DNA of 64,000 bases, from the NCBI GenBank assembly GCA_002315385.1, contig DCHZ01000032.1, forward strand, positions 19,145 through 83,144, written 5' to 3'. Both the position numbers and the translations under genes were made by a program. The stretch's first letter is position 1. Each line of letters starts with the position of its first letter. Below the pieces are notes generated by a model, which was not told where the DNA came from, made no database searches, and saw only the letters and a program-made list of their open reading frames with translations. Source of the DNA: Firmicutes bacterium UBA1739. Its GTDB lineage: Bacteria; Bacillota; Clostridia; Peptostreptococcales; Anaerovoracaceae. This document shows, one piece after another, positions 8,375 through 16,995 of this stretch.

Positions 8375-9031
8375 CTATCCTTTCAGCTTCTTCAGCTTAT
8401 TTGTGTTAATTGAATCAAATTTATCATTTATCCGGAATACCATGAGACCCATAATGAGCACACCTGTCAGAAGGTCAATGAAAATACCTATGTCTACAAT
8501 AAGCGGCATTCCTTCAGCGGCAAACATCGCCGTACCGAAAATACCGTTTTCAACCACAAGAAAGCCCACTATCTGTCCGATGGCTTTCTTTCTGGTAATC
8601 ATAAAGAAAATGCCGATCAGAACCACAGAAACCATGTTGACTACCTGCATAGTGATATCCCTGTTGTCAAACTGTCCTATGCCTGTAACAATAAAATACA
8701 CAAAAACGGCTATTCCGCAGGCTAAAAGTGTAAGAATCGGGATATTCAGATAGAAATCCTTTTCCACTTTATGCTCGACCTTATCATATGTTTTGTTGAG
8801 AAGGTTCGGAATGTATATTACCTTTAATCCGATAATCAAAGCACACAGAATAAAAGCGTCAATTCTGCCGTTCTGCTGAAAATGTCTGAAACCGATGGCA
8901 GCCATGCTCAAAGCAATCAGAAATGACTGTATTCTGAATGTTTTGATATATGAAGTTTGTTTTTTGTTGGCAACAAGTACAAAAGAGCTTACCAGAATCA
9001 GAAGCGATATTATATCCATATATGTAGTCAT
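8375..9031 (-). CDS. hyfE: HyfE-like membrane subunit
   Basis: Hydrophobic protein of 218 residues with six to seven helices. It matches HyfE in length and in position between hyfC and hyfF; its C-terminal half resembles the NuoK type (IVGFLVVENGIFGTAMFAAEG, with a buried glutamate). It probably contributes to the ion channel of the complex. The ATG follows GGGAGGTAGCTTATT. Identification rests on family resemblance plus context. Confidence 0.87.
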   Translation of the reverse strand: MTTYMDIISLLILVSSFVLVANKKQTSYIKTFRIQSFLIALSMAAIGFRHFQQNGRIDAFILCALIIGLKVIYIPNLLNKTYDKVEHKVEKDFYLNIPILTLLACGIAVFVYFIVTGIGQFDNRDITMQVVNMVSVVLIGIFFMITRKKAIGQIVGFLVVENGIFGTAMFAAEGMPLIVDIGIFIDLLTGVLIMGLMVFRINDKFDSINTNKLKKLKG

Positions 9032-9037
9032 AATAAG

Positions 9038-9982
9038 CTACCTCCCCAATACAAAATAATTCACAAATCCGAACAGCGCCAGAATGAAAGCTATAGCCGC
9101 CAGGTTAGGTACGCTGAAAAATCTGAGTTTAACCGTACAGACTTCGACAATTCCAATGAGTACGGAAAGCAGCATCACTCTCGCGGCATACAGCAGAATT
9201 GCCAGAGCAACTCCGGCTGCACCGGCAGGCAATGCAAATGTTATCGGGAAAAACATATTAACTATCAGGGTCATAATAATCAGCTGTTTTACAGAGGCCG
9301 CCAGTTCCATCAGGGCCAGCTGTCTTCCGGAGTATTCCAGAATCATAGCCTCATGAACCATAGTAAGTTCAAGATGAGTAGCCGGATCGTCAACAGGAAT
9401 TCTGCAGGTTTCCGCCAGTAATACTATTATCATTACTATGAAAATAACTATGTATGCCGGATTAAGTACAGGAACAGCTTTAGCCGTGGATTCCGCCATC
9501 ATTCTGCTGATTGAAAGCGAGCCGGAAGCCAGGCCAAGTGTAAACAGGCCTATCAGCATGGAAGGTTCAAGTAAAGATGATATCAGTCCTTCTCTGCTGC
9601 TGCCCATTCCGCCGAAGGTGCTTCCTGTGTCGAGTCCGGCCAGCATCAGGAAAAACCTGCCGAGAGCCAGTGTATACAGAAAAACCAGAGCGTCTCCACC
9701 CATAAAGGCGCTGTTAAGCCATCCCTCGGTGGCACACACCGGCACTAAAAGCGCGGCAGCCACTGTACTTCCGAAAACCACATATGGAGCGGCAGTATAT
9801 ATCCAGGAGGCCGTATCAGACACAACCATGTCTTTGCGCATAAGCTTTGAGATATCATAGTACATCTGAAACACGGATGCCCCTTTTCTTTTTTGTGATA
9901 TTGCTTTTATTTTTCTGATTATTCCGTTCATCAGAGGTGCAAGACCGATTATGATTATTAATTGTAAAATAATATATATCAC
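9038..9982 (-). CDS. hyfC: NuoH/HyfC-like membrane subunit
   Basis: Membrane anchor of 314 residues, equivalent to NuoH of complex I, which links the iron-sulfur arm to the pumping subunits. Visible signatures include an N-terminal KAISQKRKGASVFQMYYDISKL segment (the NuoH RxGP-like region) and the cytoplasmic loop AETCRIPVDDPATHLELTMVHEA, typical of the family. The start is GTG, preceded by TAGGAGGTGAAAAAC. It lies 13 bp after hyfB. Confidence 0.92.
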   Translation of the reverse strand: MIYIILQLIIIIGLAPLMNGIIRKIKAISQKRKGASVFQMYYDISKLMRKDMVVSDTASWIYTAAPYVVFGSTVAAALLVPVCATEGWLNSAFMGGDALVFLYTLALGRFFLMLAGLDTGSTFGGMGSSREGLISSLLEPSMLIGLFTLGLASGSLSISRMMAESTAKAVPVLNPAYIVIFIVMIIVLLAETCRIPVDDPATHLELTMVHEAMILEYSGRQLALMELAASVKQLIIMTLIVNMFFPITFALPAGAAGVALAILLYAARVMLLSVLIGIVEVCTVKLRFFSVPNLAAIAFILALFGFVNYFVLGR

Positions 9983-9995
9983 CGTTTTTCACCTC

Positions 9996-12050
9996 CTAAA
10001 ACAGTCTGCTGTAAAGCATCAATGCGAGAACTGTCACGAGAATATATGAAAGATACATATGAATACTTCCCGTCTGAACAGAGAGCTTTACTCTTTGCGA
10101 GAATCTGTGCAGTCCTCTTATTATCACATCATAAAAGTATTTTTCAAATACAGACACTGTTCCGACTTTGTATTCCATCTTATCTGGATAGTATTTCGGG
10201 TGTTCCCCTTTTACCGCAAGAGTTCTTGACGGCCTGAACAATATGCGGAATACTATACGAATCGGCTTGGAGAAACCGGTAGCGGTGTACTGCATTCGTT
10301 CATTGATTTCAACAAAACCGCAGTCCCAGGTTCCGTATTTTCTGGAATCGGCTTTTCCTCCTATGATTCTTACAGCAGGAACGGTAGCGGCAATAAGTGC
10401 CAGTATCACCGCCAGTATCGCAATCATGGACATTTTGTTTCCGGAAACAGTTAATCCGGAAAATACCGGGACGGTTCCGCCTGACAGATTAGGATAAATT
10501 TTAAGTGCGGCTGTTTCGATTAACACCTTGTCCAGAAGATTTAGAATAATTTTCGGGAATAAGCCCGCAACCAGGCATAATGCAGCCAGGATACCCATTC
10601 CTCCCAGCATTGTAGGAGGAACCTCTTTGGCTTCTCCGGCATGCTCGCTTCGGGGTAAACCGAGGAAGGATATTCCGAAGAGCTTCACGAAACATACAGC
10701 AGCCAGAGCACCTGCGAAGGCAAGTGCGGCGGCGGCAATAATCGATATCATATTTATACACAGGCTGCCTTTCGGAATAAAGGCAAAAATAGACTGATAA
10801 GTCAGCCATTCGCTGACAAATCCGTTAAACGGAACAATTGCCGAAATCGCCAGTGAAAAGCATAAAACGAAAACCGCGGTAACAGGCATTTTTTTTATCA
10901 GTCCGCCAAGCTGTTCTATATCTCTAGTATGGGTGGCGTACTGGATTGCCCCTGCTCCCAGGAATAATCCGCCTTTGAATAATGCATGGTTTAATGTGTG
11001 GAATAATGCTGCGGCAATAGCAACGGCAGCTATCGGATAGTATTCTTTGGAATAAGCTATCATCCCCATTCCCAGTCCGATGAATATTATTCCGATATTC
11101 TCTATACTGTGAAACGCCAGAAGCCGTTTTATATTGTGCTCCATTAATGCATAGGCAACACCCAGAACAGCGGCAACGATTCCCAGAATCAGGATAGTCA
11201 TGCCCCACCATGTTTTTATTCCACCGAAGCCGCATATTATGAATCTGACTATTCCGTAAATCGCGGTTTTAATCATAAAGCCCGACATTAATGCGGAGAT
11301 ATTGCTGGATGCGGCGGGATGTGCTTTAGGAAGCCAGATATGGAACGGAATAATGCCGGCTTTTGTACCGAAACCCACCAGAAGCAGCAGAAAGCATGCA
11401 TTTTTTGCGGCTTCCGGCAAAGCGGTAAAGAATGCTCCGTTTCCTATTATTGAAGTTTCTCCTGTCAGAACATTCATTATCATGAAGGCTATCATTATCA
11501 GCGCGGCTCCCAGATGAGTCATGATAATATAAACCGTGCCCGCTTTGACATTTTCGCTTCTTTCGTGTTCGAATACAACCAAAAAATATGAAACTACGGA
11601 CATAAGCTCCCAGGCAATAAAGAAAGTCAGAAGATTTCCGGCAAGCATTACCATCATCATAGAAAGAATAAAAGTACAGTATAAAAAATTAAAAATACCC
11701 ACGTTTCTCTTCCCGTAATAATGGGAAATGTAACCTATTGAATATAAAGAAACAGCAAAAGTAAGAATAAACAGCACCAGCAGAAAATATGCCGAAAGGT
11801 TATCGTACTTAAGCTGAAGTGAAAAATTAGGTATTCCCGGCACACTGTTTAACACTGTAACCGGCCCGCCTCCCTTCAACAGGTGAAAAACGACAGATAT
11901 TGTGCCCATGGCTGAACCGGCCATGCAAAACAAATTGGATAAAGTATTCGCTGCCCTGTGTTTTTTACAAAACAGCAGCCCAAAACATGCCCCCGCAAAA
12001 AACATGATAATTGCGAGGGTAAACAAATGATCTGTAACCGACAAATTCAT
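9996..12050 (-). CDS. hyfB: Large antiporter-like membrane subunit (HyfB)
   Basis: First gene of the operon, 684 residues, with about 16 predicted helices. It is a NuoL/HyfB-type pump: GFGTKAGIIPFHIWLPKAHPAASS and KRLLAFHSIENIG carry the lysine/histidine proton-path residues. A C-terminal extension ends in a membrane anchor, as in HyfB. I place the start at the ATG at 12050, nine bases after the GGAGG at its 5' side, rather than at an upstream in-frame GTG at 12074 that lacks its own ribosome site. The operon order B-C-E-F-G-I lacks separate HyfA/HyfD/HyfH-type genes. Confidence 0.92.
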   Translation of the reverse strand: MNLSVTDHLFTLAIIMFFAGACFGLLFCKKHRAANTLSNLFCMAGSAMGTISVVFHLLKGGGPVTVLNSVPGIPNFSLQLKYDNLSAYFLLVLFILTFAVSLYSIGYISHYYGKRNVGIFNFLYCTFILSMMMVMLAGNLLTFFIAWELMSVVSYFLVVFEHERSENVKAGTVYIIMTHLGAALIMIAFMIMNVLTGETSIIGNGAFFTALPEAAKNACFLLLLVGFGTKAGIIPFHIWLPKAHPAASSNISALMSGFMIKTAIYGIVRFIICGFGGIKTWWGMTILILGIVAAVLGVAYALMEHNIKRLLAFHSIENIGIIFIGLGMGMIAYSKEYYPIAAVAIAAALFHTLNHALFKGGLFLGAGAIQYATHTRDIEQLGGLIKKMPVTAVFVLCFSLAISAIVPFNGFVSEWLTYQSIFAFIPKGSLCINMISIIAAAALAFAGALAAVCFVKLFGISFLGLPRSEHAGEAKEVPPTMLGGMGILAALCLVAGLFPKIILNLLDKVLIETAALKIYPNLSGGTVPVFSGLTVSGNKMSMIAILAVILALIAATVPAVRIIGGKADSRKYGTWDCGFVEINERMQYTATGFSKPIRIVFRILFRPSRTLAVKGEHPKYYPDKMEYKVGTVSVFEKYFYDVIIRGLHRFSQRVKLSVQTGSIHMYLSYILVTVLALMLYSRLF

Positions 12051-12128
12051 TAATTCCTCCGATTTCGAATACACAGAAATAACTTATCTATATAACATCA
12101 CTTACACTTTTGTAACAAAAAAATATAA

Positions 12129-12140
12129 GTGCAAATGCAC
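12129..12140. promoter_or_regulatory. 12-bp palindrome downstream of the hyf promoter (possible operator)
   Basis: GTGCAAATGCAC, a two-armed palindrome (GTGCA / TGCAC), lies about 9 bases after the -10 box of the hyf promoter, over or just past the expected transcription start. The position suits a repressor site. No regulator gene is adjacent, so this is only a candidate. Confidence 0.35.
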
Positions 12141-12148
12141 AACTATTA

Positions 12149-12176
12149 ATTATATTATACAGAAAAATTTTGTCAA
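12149..12176 (-). promoter_or_regulatory. Promoter of the Ehr/hyf-like operon
   Basis: Minus-strand consensus TTGACA, 16-bp spacer, TATAAT, about 100 bp upstream of the hyfB ATG. A second overlapping TATAAT follows. It lies in an AT-rich gap and is one of the strongest promoter matches in the window. Confidence 0.82.
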
Positions 12177-12188
12177 TATCTGTGGTAA

Positions 12189-12323
12189 CTATCCGAAAAC
12201 TTTTTTCATAAAGGCCGAAGCTTCCCGCTCATTGAAAAAGAAATACTGACCGGCAGCCGAAATGCCAATCAGTATTATTGATGATACTGTTATTAGTATT
12301 AATATTTTTCTTTTCACTTTCAT
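12189..12323 (-). CDS. Possible 44-residue single-pass membrane peptide
   Basis: A short open frame reading MKVKRKILILITVSSIIL, then a GISAAGQYFFF helix end and a charged tail ending in MKKVFG. It has the layout of a small inner-membrane protein (basic start, one hydrophobic helix, amphipathic tail). AGGTG directly abuts the ATG, so the ribosome site is poor. It lies between the HD-kinase gene and the hyf promoter, on the same strand. No family recognised; it may not be real. Confidence 0.35.
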   Translation of the reverse strand: MKVKRKILILITVSSIILIGISAAGQYFFFNEREASAFMKKVFG

Positions 12324-12389
12324 CACCTGCCTATACAGATTATGCAATGAAAAAGAAATAATGAAAAGATATTTCGTGTATATTACTGT

Positions 12390-13865
12390 CTAAAAATCCA
12401 GGCTGTCAACTGTTTTCAAAAGATTATTGATTTTGCTGATGTAATAATCGCGGAGTTCGGTCTGTTCCGGTGTCAGGCTTCTTCCCTGTTTATATACACG
12501 TCTTATCAGTCTCGTATATGCCAGCAATGCGGCTTTGTCCGTAACTTCTTTAATCCTTTCGGAATCCTCGGTTTTAAGATACGCCTTCATGAATTCATTA
12601 AAGAATTCCACCTGTTTTTCATATGAAAATCCCATGAACAATTCCGAAAACGCAGGATTCAGTTCTCCGAATGCTATGTAGAACATATACACCCCACTGA
12701 GCTCGATAACAGGATGACAAATTGAAACTCTGTCCATGTCAATAAGCAGCGGCTCATCATCGTACAGCATTACATTTCCCGTATGGAAATCGCCGTGAAT
12801 CAGGGTTTTGACCTCAGGCAGATCAGATATCATATCTGTTATTCTGCCGGCCAGCTCGTTATCACAATAACCGAGACCTTCGTTAACCCATCCATAAACC
12901 TCCTTCATATAATCAGAGAGACCTTCCGGCGGTATTTCAGTGGAATGAATCAGGAGAGCCAGCTCCGCCATCATATTGGCAAAGAATTTTATCCTGCCGG
13001 TATCCAGTGAAATTAGCTCCGATAGGGATTTTGATTCAATAAGCTCAAACATAGAACCGTATTTATTGCCTACCTTGACAATACCAAAAGAAATAGCCGT
13101 AGGTATTCCGGCCACGAAAGCCTTCCTTGCTATCATATTTTCTCTCTCGATTTCCCTGTATGTGTTTTTCTCGTTGTAAACCTTAATAATAACCTCATCG
13201 TTGTAACGATATACAACACTTTTGGCTCCTTTGCCGATAACAACACAGTCTTCAACAGAATACTCTCGATACTTTTTATACTTGGTTTTTTCCTTTTCAA
13301 AGGTTCCGGGCCATATGAAATTGATATGTTTAATAAATTCTTTGTACGCACCGGTTCGGTTTAAATCCATTTCGAGAAGCTCGGCCACGGTTTTATAATA
13401 CCACAGCTGTTTAAGGGGGTCTTTCTGATTAAATGTATTCCAGCAGTTTTCTCCTTTTTCACTGTATAATGCGGCCATTGAACGAATATTGGAAAGCTTG
13501 TCCGCCAGCCATAGAATCTTAACACCGATATCAGTTGAGTTTTTAAGTATTAACAGACTTTCTTCTTTTCTCTGAATCCAGGTTTCCGAAGAATCCTTAT
13601 CGGGGAATTTGTTTTCAGTTTCGGAAGCCACAAGGTCAGCGACTCTGTCTCCGAAACGGGAGCGGATTTCTTTCAGAGAACCGTCTGTGTCCTCAACGAT
13701 ATCATGGAGAACACCGGCAGTTACTGTCTCCGGGTCCATTGTGATAGTGGAAATAATCTGGGCAACTTCCAGCGGATGAAGAATATACGGTGTTTTGCCG
13801 TCTTTTCTCGTATCGCCGGTATGCATTACAGTAGAATATATTATTGCTTCTTCAAGTATATTCAT
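12390..13865 (-). CDS. SpoT/MESH1-like HD hydrolase fused to an APH-type kinase domain
   Basis: A 491-residue two-domain protein. Residues 1-180 form an HD-type hydrolase of the RelA/SpoT hydrolase/MESH1 kind with a complete metal and active site: H30, H54-D55, E58-D59 (HDIVEDT), D122 and N126 (LADKLSNI). Residues about 205-440 form an aminoglycoside-phosphotransferase-like kinase: glycine-rich IGKGAKSVVYRY, lysine in VIIKVY, catalytic HGDFHTGN and LLIDMDR. No synthetase domain is present. The natural substrates are unknown: the HD part could hydrolyse (p)ppGpp or another nucleotide, and the kinase part could act on a small molecule or protein. It lies 20 bp after gpsA, probably in the same transcript. 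Confidence 0.88.
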   Translation of the reverse strand: MNILEEAIIYSTVMHTGDTRKDGKTPYILHPLEVAQIISTITMDPETVTAGVLHDIVEDTDGSLKEIRSRFGDRVADLVASETENKFPDKDSSETWIQRKEESLLILKNSTDIGVKILWLADKLSNIRSMAALYSEKGENCWNTFNQKDPLKQLWYYKTVAELLEMDLNRTGAYKEFIKHINFIWPGTFEKEKTKYKKYREYSVEDCVVIGKGAKSVVYRYNDEVIIKVYNEKNTYREIERENMIARKAFVAGIPTAISFGIVKVGNKYGSMFELIESKSLSELISLDTGRIKFFANMMAELALLIHSTEIPPEGLSDYMKEVYGWVNEGLGYCDNELAGRITDMISDLPEVKTLIHGDFHTGNVMLYDDEPLLIDMDRVSICHPVIELSGVYMFYIAFGELNPAFSELFMGFSYEKQVEFFNEFMKAYLKTEDSERIKEVTDKAALLAYTRLIRRVYKQGRSLTPEQTELRDYYISKINNLLKTVDSLDF

Positions 13866-13885
13866 GAAAGCACCTCATAAAAACT

Positions 13886-14884
13886 CTATTTGTTTTCTTC
13901 TTTTCTTTCTCTGTTCATAAGTATGTTAACAGATTCACGCGGATCGCAGCCTTCATTAATAATTCTATAGATCGTGTTAACAATAGGCATTTCGACACCG
14001 TTTTTCTCTGCCAGCTCGTTAGCGGCATTGCAGGTAAATACACCCTCAACTACCATACCGACATTTTTAATTGCCTGCTGAGGAGGAACTCCTTCTCCTA
14101 TCATTATGCCGCATCTTCTGTTTCTGCTGTGCATACTTGTGCAGGTTACAATAAGATCGCCTATTCCGCTTAGACCGGCAAAGGTTGTTTCTTTAGCTCC
14201 GAGAGCGAGTCCCAGTCGCTTGATTTCCGCAAGACCTCTTGTCATCATCGCAGCCTTGGCGTTATCTCCGTATCCGAGACCGTCGGATATTCCGGCTCCG
14301 AGTGCAATAATATTCTTCAGAGCTGCTCCGAGTTCTACTCCAACTACATCACTGTTAGTATAAACTCTTAACGAATTGCTCATAAATACATCCTGAATGT
14401 ATTTTGCCGATTCTTCATCATATGATGCCGAAACCAGTGTTGTCGGCATTCCTTTGCATACTTCTTCAGCATGTGAAGGACCCGAAATCACAACATATTT
14501 ATTGTTCGGGAAAATTTCTCCGGCAATCTGTGATAATCTTAACAGACTGCCCTGCTCTATTCCTTTGGCAACATTGACAATAGTAACCTTTTCGGAAATC
14601 ATGGGTTTTGCGGCTTCGGCAGCGCCTCTGAAAAACTGTGCGGGTACAGCGAATACGACAATTTCACTGCCGTTTATAGCGTCTTCTTCTTTCTCTTTCA
14701 CTGTAAGAGTTTCGGGAAATACAGTGCCGGGTAGATATTTTCTGTTTTCACGGGTTTCCTTCATAGAATCAAGATGAGCTTTGTCGATATCCCAAAGCTT
14801 AACATTATGACCTTTACCCGCAAGGCTGATTGCCACTGCCGTTCCCCAGCTTCCACCGCCGAGAACTGTAATATTTTTATTCAT
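13886..14884 (-). CDS. gpsA: NAD(P)-dependent glycerol-3-phosphate dehydrogenase
   Basis: Makes sn-glycerol 3-phosphate from dihydroxyacetone phosphate, the backbone for phospholipid synthesis. It has 332 residues, an N-terminal Rossmann motif GGGSWGTA (residues 9-16), the ALKNIIALGAGISDGLGYGDNAKAA catalytic block including the active-site lysine, and the GLSGIGDLIVTCTS signature. It stands 168 bp after plsY, the acyltransferase that uses its product. In Clostridia spoIVA usually follows directly; here it is displaced. Confidence 0.97.
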   Translation of the reverse strand: MNKNITVLGGGSWGTAVAISLAGKGHNVKLWDIDKAHLDSMKETRENRKYLPGTVFPETLTVKEKEEDAINGSEIVVFAVPAQFFRGAAEAAKPMISEKVTIVNVAKGIEQGSLLRLSQIAGEIFPNNKYVVISGPSHAEEVCKGMPTTLVSASYDEESAKYIQDVFMSNSLRVYTNSDVVGVELGAALKNIIALGAGISDGLGYGDNAKAAMMTRGLAEIKRLGLALGAKETTFAGLSGIGDLIVTCTSMHSRNRRCGIMIGEGVPPQQAIKNVGMVVEGVFTCNAANELAEKNGVEMPIVNTIYRIINEGCDPRESVNILMNRERKEENK

Positions 14885-15052
14885 TACATCACCTCATTTA
14901 AATTAAAATATTCTGTTGCTGTTCACTGTCATCAAGAATCATATTATCGAAGCTTAAATAGACCGTATTTTGATCCGTCTGGCTGTGAAAAATAACATTT
15001 ATTAAAAAATATAATATACGTTCTGATATGTATCAACTTCGTTTTCAATGCA

Positions 15053-15649
15053 TTATTTTTTTAATGAAAACTTAGGCTCGTTCCCGGATAGGATTCTCTT
15101 TATGTTTTCTCTGTGTTTTATCCATATTATCAGAGTAATGACCGCAGCCCAGATTAATACGAAGTAATCATAACCGAAGGCCGCCACGAGAGCGGTGAAT
15201 ATCAGTGATCCCAGCAGAGAGCCCAGTGAGATTCTTCTGGAAATAGCTATAATTACAACTGCACAGGCAAGTGCGATAAGTCCGGCTTTGGGCGCTGCAA
15301 CCAGACACAAACCCATTGTTGTGGCAACACCCTTTCCACCGCGGAATCCGTAATATAATGGGTAAATGTGTCCCAATACCGCCACAAGGCCGCATAATAG
15401 TGCCATGTGGTAAGATGAGAAAACCAGCAGTCCGGCAAAATAGCAGATTATTCCTTTACATGCATCCATAAGAAGAGTTGCGGCCGCTGTTCTTTTGCCG
15501 AAATTTCTAAGCACATTAGTAGTGCCGGCATTGCCGCTGCCCAGGGTTCTGATATCGACCGAGTATTTAGCCTTACACAATATGATTGCCGGGGACAGGC
15601 TTCCTATAAGATAGCACAATATCAGAAATAGAATTTTTATCAGTATCAT
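15053..15649 (-). CDS. plsY: Acyl-phosphate:glycerol-3-phosphate acyltransferase PlsY
   Basis: Polytopic membrane enzyme that transfers an acyl group from acyl-phosphate (made by PlsX, encoded at 22211-23269) to glycerol 3-phosphate. The 198 residues include the conserved loops GSGNAGTTNVLR, GHIYPLYYGFRGGKGVAT and a C-terminal IKHRENIKRIL. Length and motifs are those of a complete enzyme. It begins 11 bp after the der stop. Confidence 0.96.
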   Translation of the reverse strand: MILIKILFLILCYLIGSLSPAIILCKAKYSVDIRTLGSGNAGTTNVLRNFGKRTAAATLLMDACKGIICYFAGLLVFSSYHMALLCGLVAVLGHIYPLYYGFRGGKGVATTMGLCLVAAPKAGLIALACAVVIIAISRRISLGSLLGSLIFTALVAAFGYDYFVLIWAAVITLIIWIKHRENIKRILSGNEPKFSLKK

Positions 15650-15660
15650 TTGTCATCACC

Positions 15661-16995
15661 TTAATCCATAGAATTTCCGTCTTCACCTTTTGCTCTGTAA
15701 ACAAATTTAATTGAAGTGCCCTCAAATCCAAAGCCTTCTCTGATTTTGTTTTCCAGATAACGGGCATATGAAAAATGCATAAGCTCCCTGTCATTGATTT
15801 TAAAGGAGAACAAAGGCGGTTTTACACCAACCTGGGTTGCATAATAAATCTTAAGCTTTTTACCTTTATCCGAAGGCGGCTGGTTCATAAGAATAGCATC
15901 TGAAATCAGAGTATTCAGCACACCTGTCGGAACTCTCTTTCCGCATTGAAGCTCGACATCCATTACCAGGTCCATAATTTTATTCACTCTTTGACCCGTA
16001 AGTACGGAAATAAAGAGTACAGGTGCATAGCTGAGGTATACAAGCTCCTGTCTCAGGTTTTTTGTATACTCCTTCATTGTGTTGGTTTCTTTTTCAACAA
16101 GATCCCATTTATTGACAATAATTATTACACCCTTTCCCGCTTCATGGGCAAGACCTGCGATTTTCTTATCCTGTTCTGTCACACCTTCCTGAGCGTCAAT
16201 CATCAGTATGCATACATCCGAACGTTCGATTGCCGCTACAGCTCTGATTACACTGTATTTTTCAATGTTTTCGTTTATCTTGCTTTTTCGTCTGATGCCT
16301 GCTGTATCAATAAGGGTGAATTTTCGTCCGCCGTATTCAAAAGGAGAATCTATGGAGTCTCTGGTAGTGCCGGCAATATTGCTGACAATTACCCTTTCTT
16401 CTCCCAGAAGTTTATTTACCAGCGAAGATTTTCCGACATTGGGTTTTCCGATTACGGCTACACTGATTGTATCTTCATCTTCATCTTCATAATCCTGCTC
16501 ACGGATTCCTTCGATAATTTCGTCCAGTACGTCACCCAGTCCCAGCATATTTGCCGAAGAAACCGGATAAGGAACTCCGAGTCCGAGTTCATAAAAATCG
16601 TAGAAATTATCATCGGGTCTGCCGGTATCTATTTTATTTACCACCAGCACAACTTTTTTACCGGTTCGATAAAGCATGGTTGCCACTTCTCTGTCAGCGG
16701 AGGTGAGTCCGTCTTTTCCGTCCACCATAAACAGAATGACATTTGACATTTCCATGGCTATCTGAGCCTGTTCTCTCATCTGAGAAAGGATAACATCAGC
16801 GGTTGAGGGTTCTATACCTCCGGTATCGATAAGAGCAAAGCTTACTCCGTTCCATTCGGCTTCCGCATAAATTCTGTCCCTGGTCACTCCGGGTGTGTCT
16901 TCTACAATAGAAACTCTTCTCCCGACGATACGATTAAAAAAAGTTGATTTTCCTACATTCGGTCTTCCTACGACCGCTACTATCGGTTTGCTCAC
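15661..16995 (-). CDS. der: Ribosome-assembly GTPase Der (EngA)
   Basis: Essential double-GTPase for 50S ribosomal subunit maturation. Two G domains are clear in the 444 residues: GRPNVGKSTFFN near the N-terminus with DTGG and NKID, and GKPNVGKSSLVN after the linker with DTAG and NKWD. A KH-like C-terminal domain follows. The start overlaps the end of ftsY by 4 bp (ATGA), so the genes are translationally coupled. Confidence 0.98.
   Translation of the reverse strand: MSKPIVAVVGRPNVGKSTFFNRIVGRRVSIVEDTPGVTRDRIYAEAEWNGVSFALIDTGGIEPSTADVILSQMREQAQIAMEMSNVILFMVDGKDGLTSADREVATMLYRTGKKVVLVVNKIDTGRPDDNFYDFYELGLGVPYPVSSANMLGLGDVLDEIIEGIREQDYEDEDEDTISVAVIGKPNVGKSSLVNKLLGEERVIVSNIAGTTRDSIDSPFEYGGRKFTLIDTAGIRRKSKINENIEKYSVIRAVAAIERSDVCILMIDAQEGVTEQDKKIAGLAHEAGKGVIIIVNKWDLVEKETNTMKEYTKNLRQELVYLSYAPVLFISVLTGQRVNKIMDLVMDVELQCGKRVPTGVLNTLISDAILMNQPPSDKGKKLKIYYATQVGVKPPLFSFKINDRELMHFSYARYLENKIREGFGFEGTSIKFVYRAKGEDGNSMD

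Noticed and set aside
15946..16746. A 266-codon plus-strand frame opposite der
   Set aside because: Antisense to both GTPase domains of der; no ribosome site and implausible composition.
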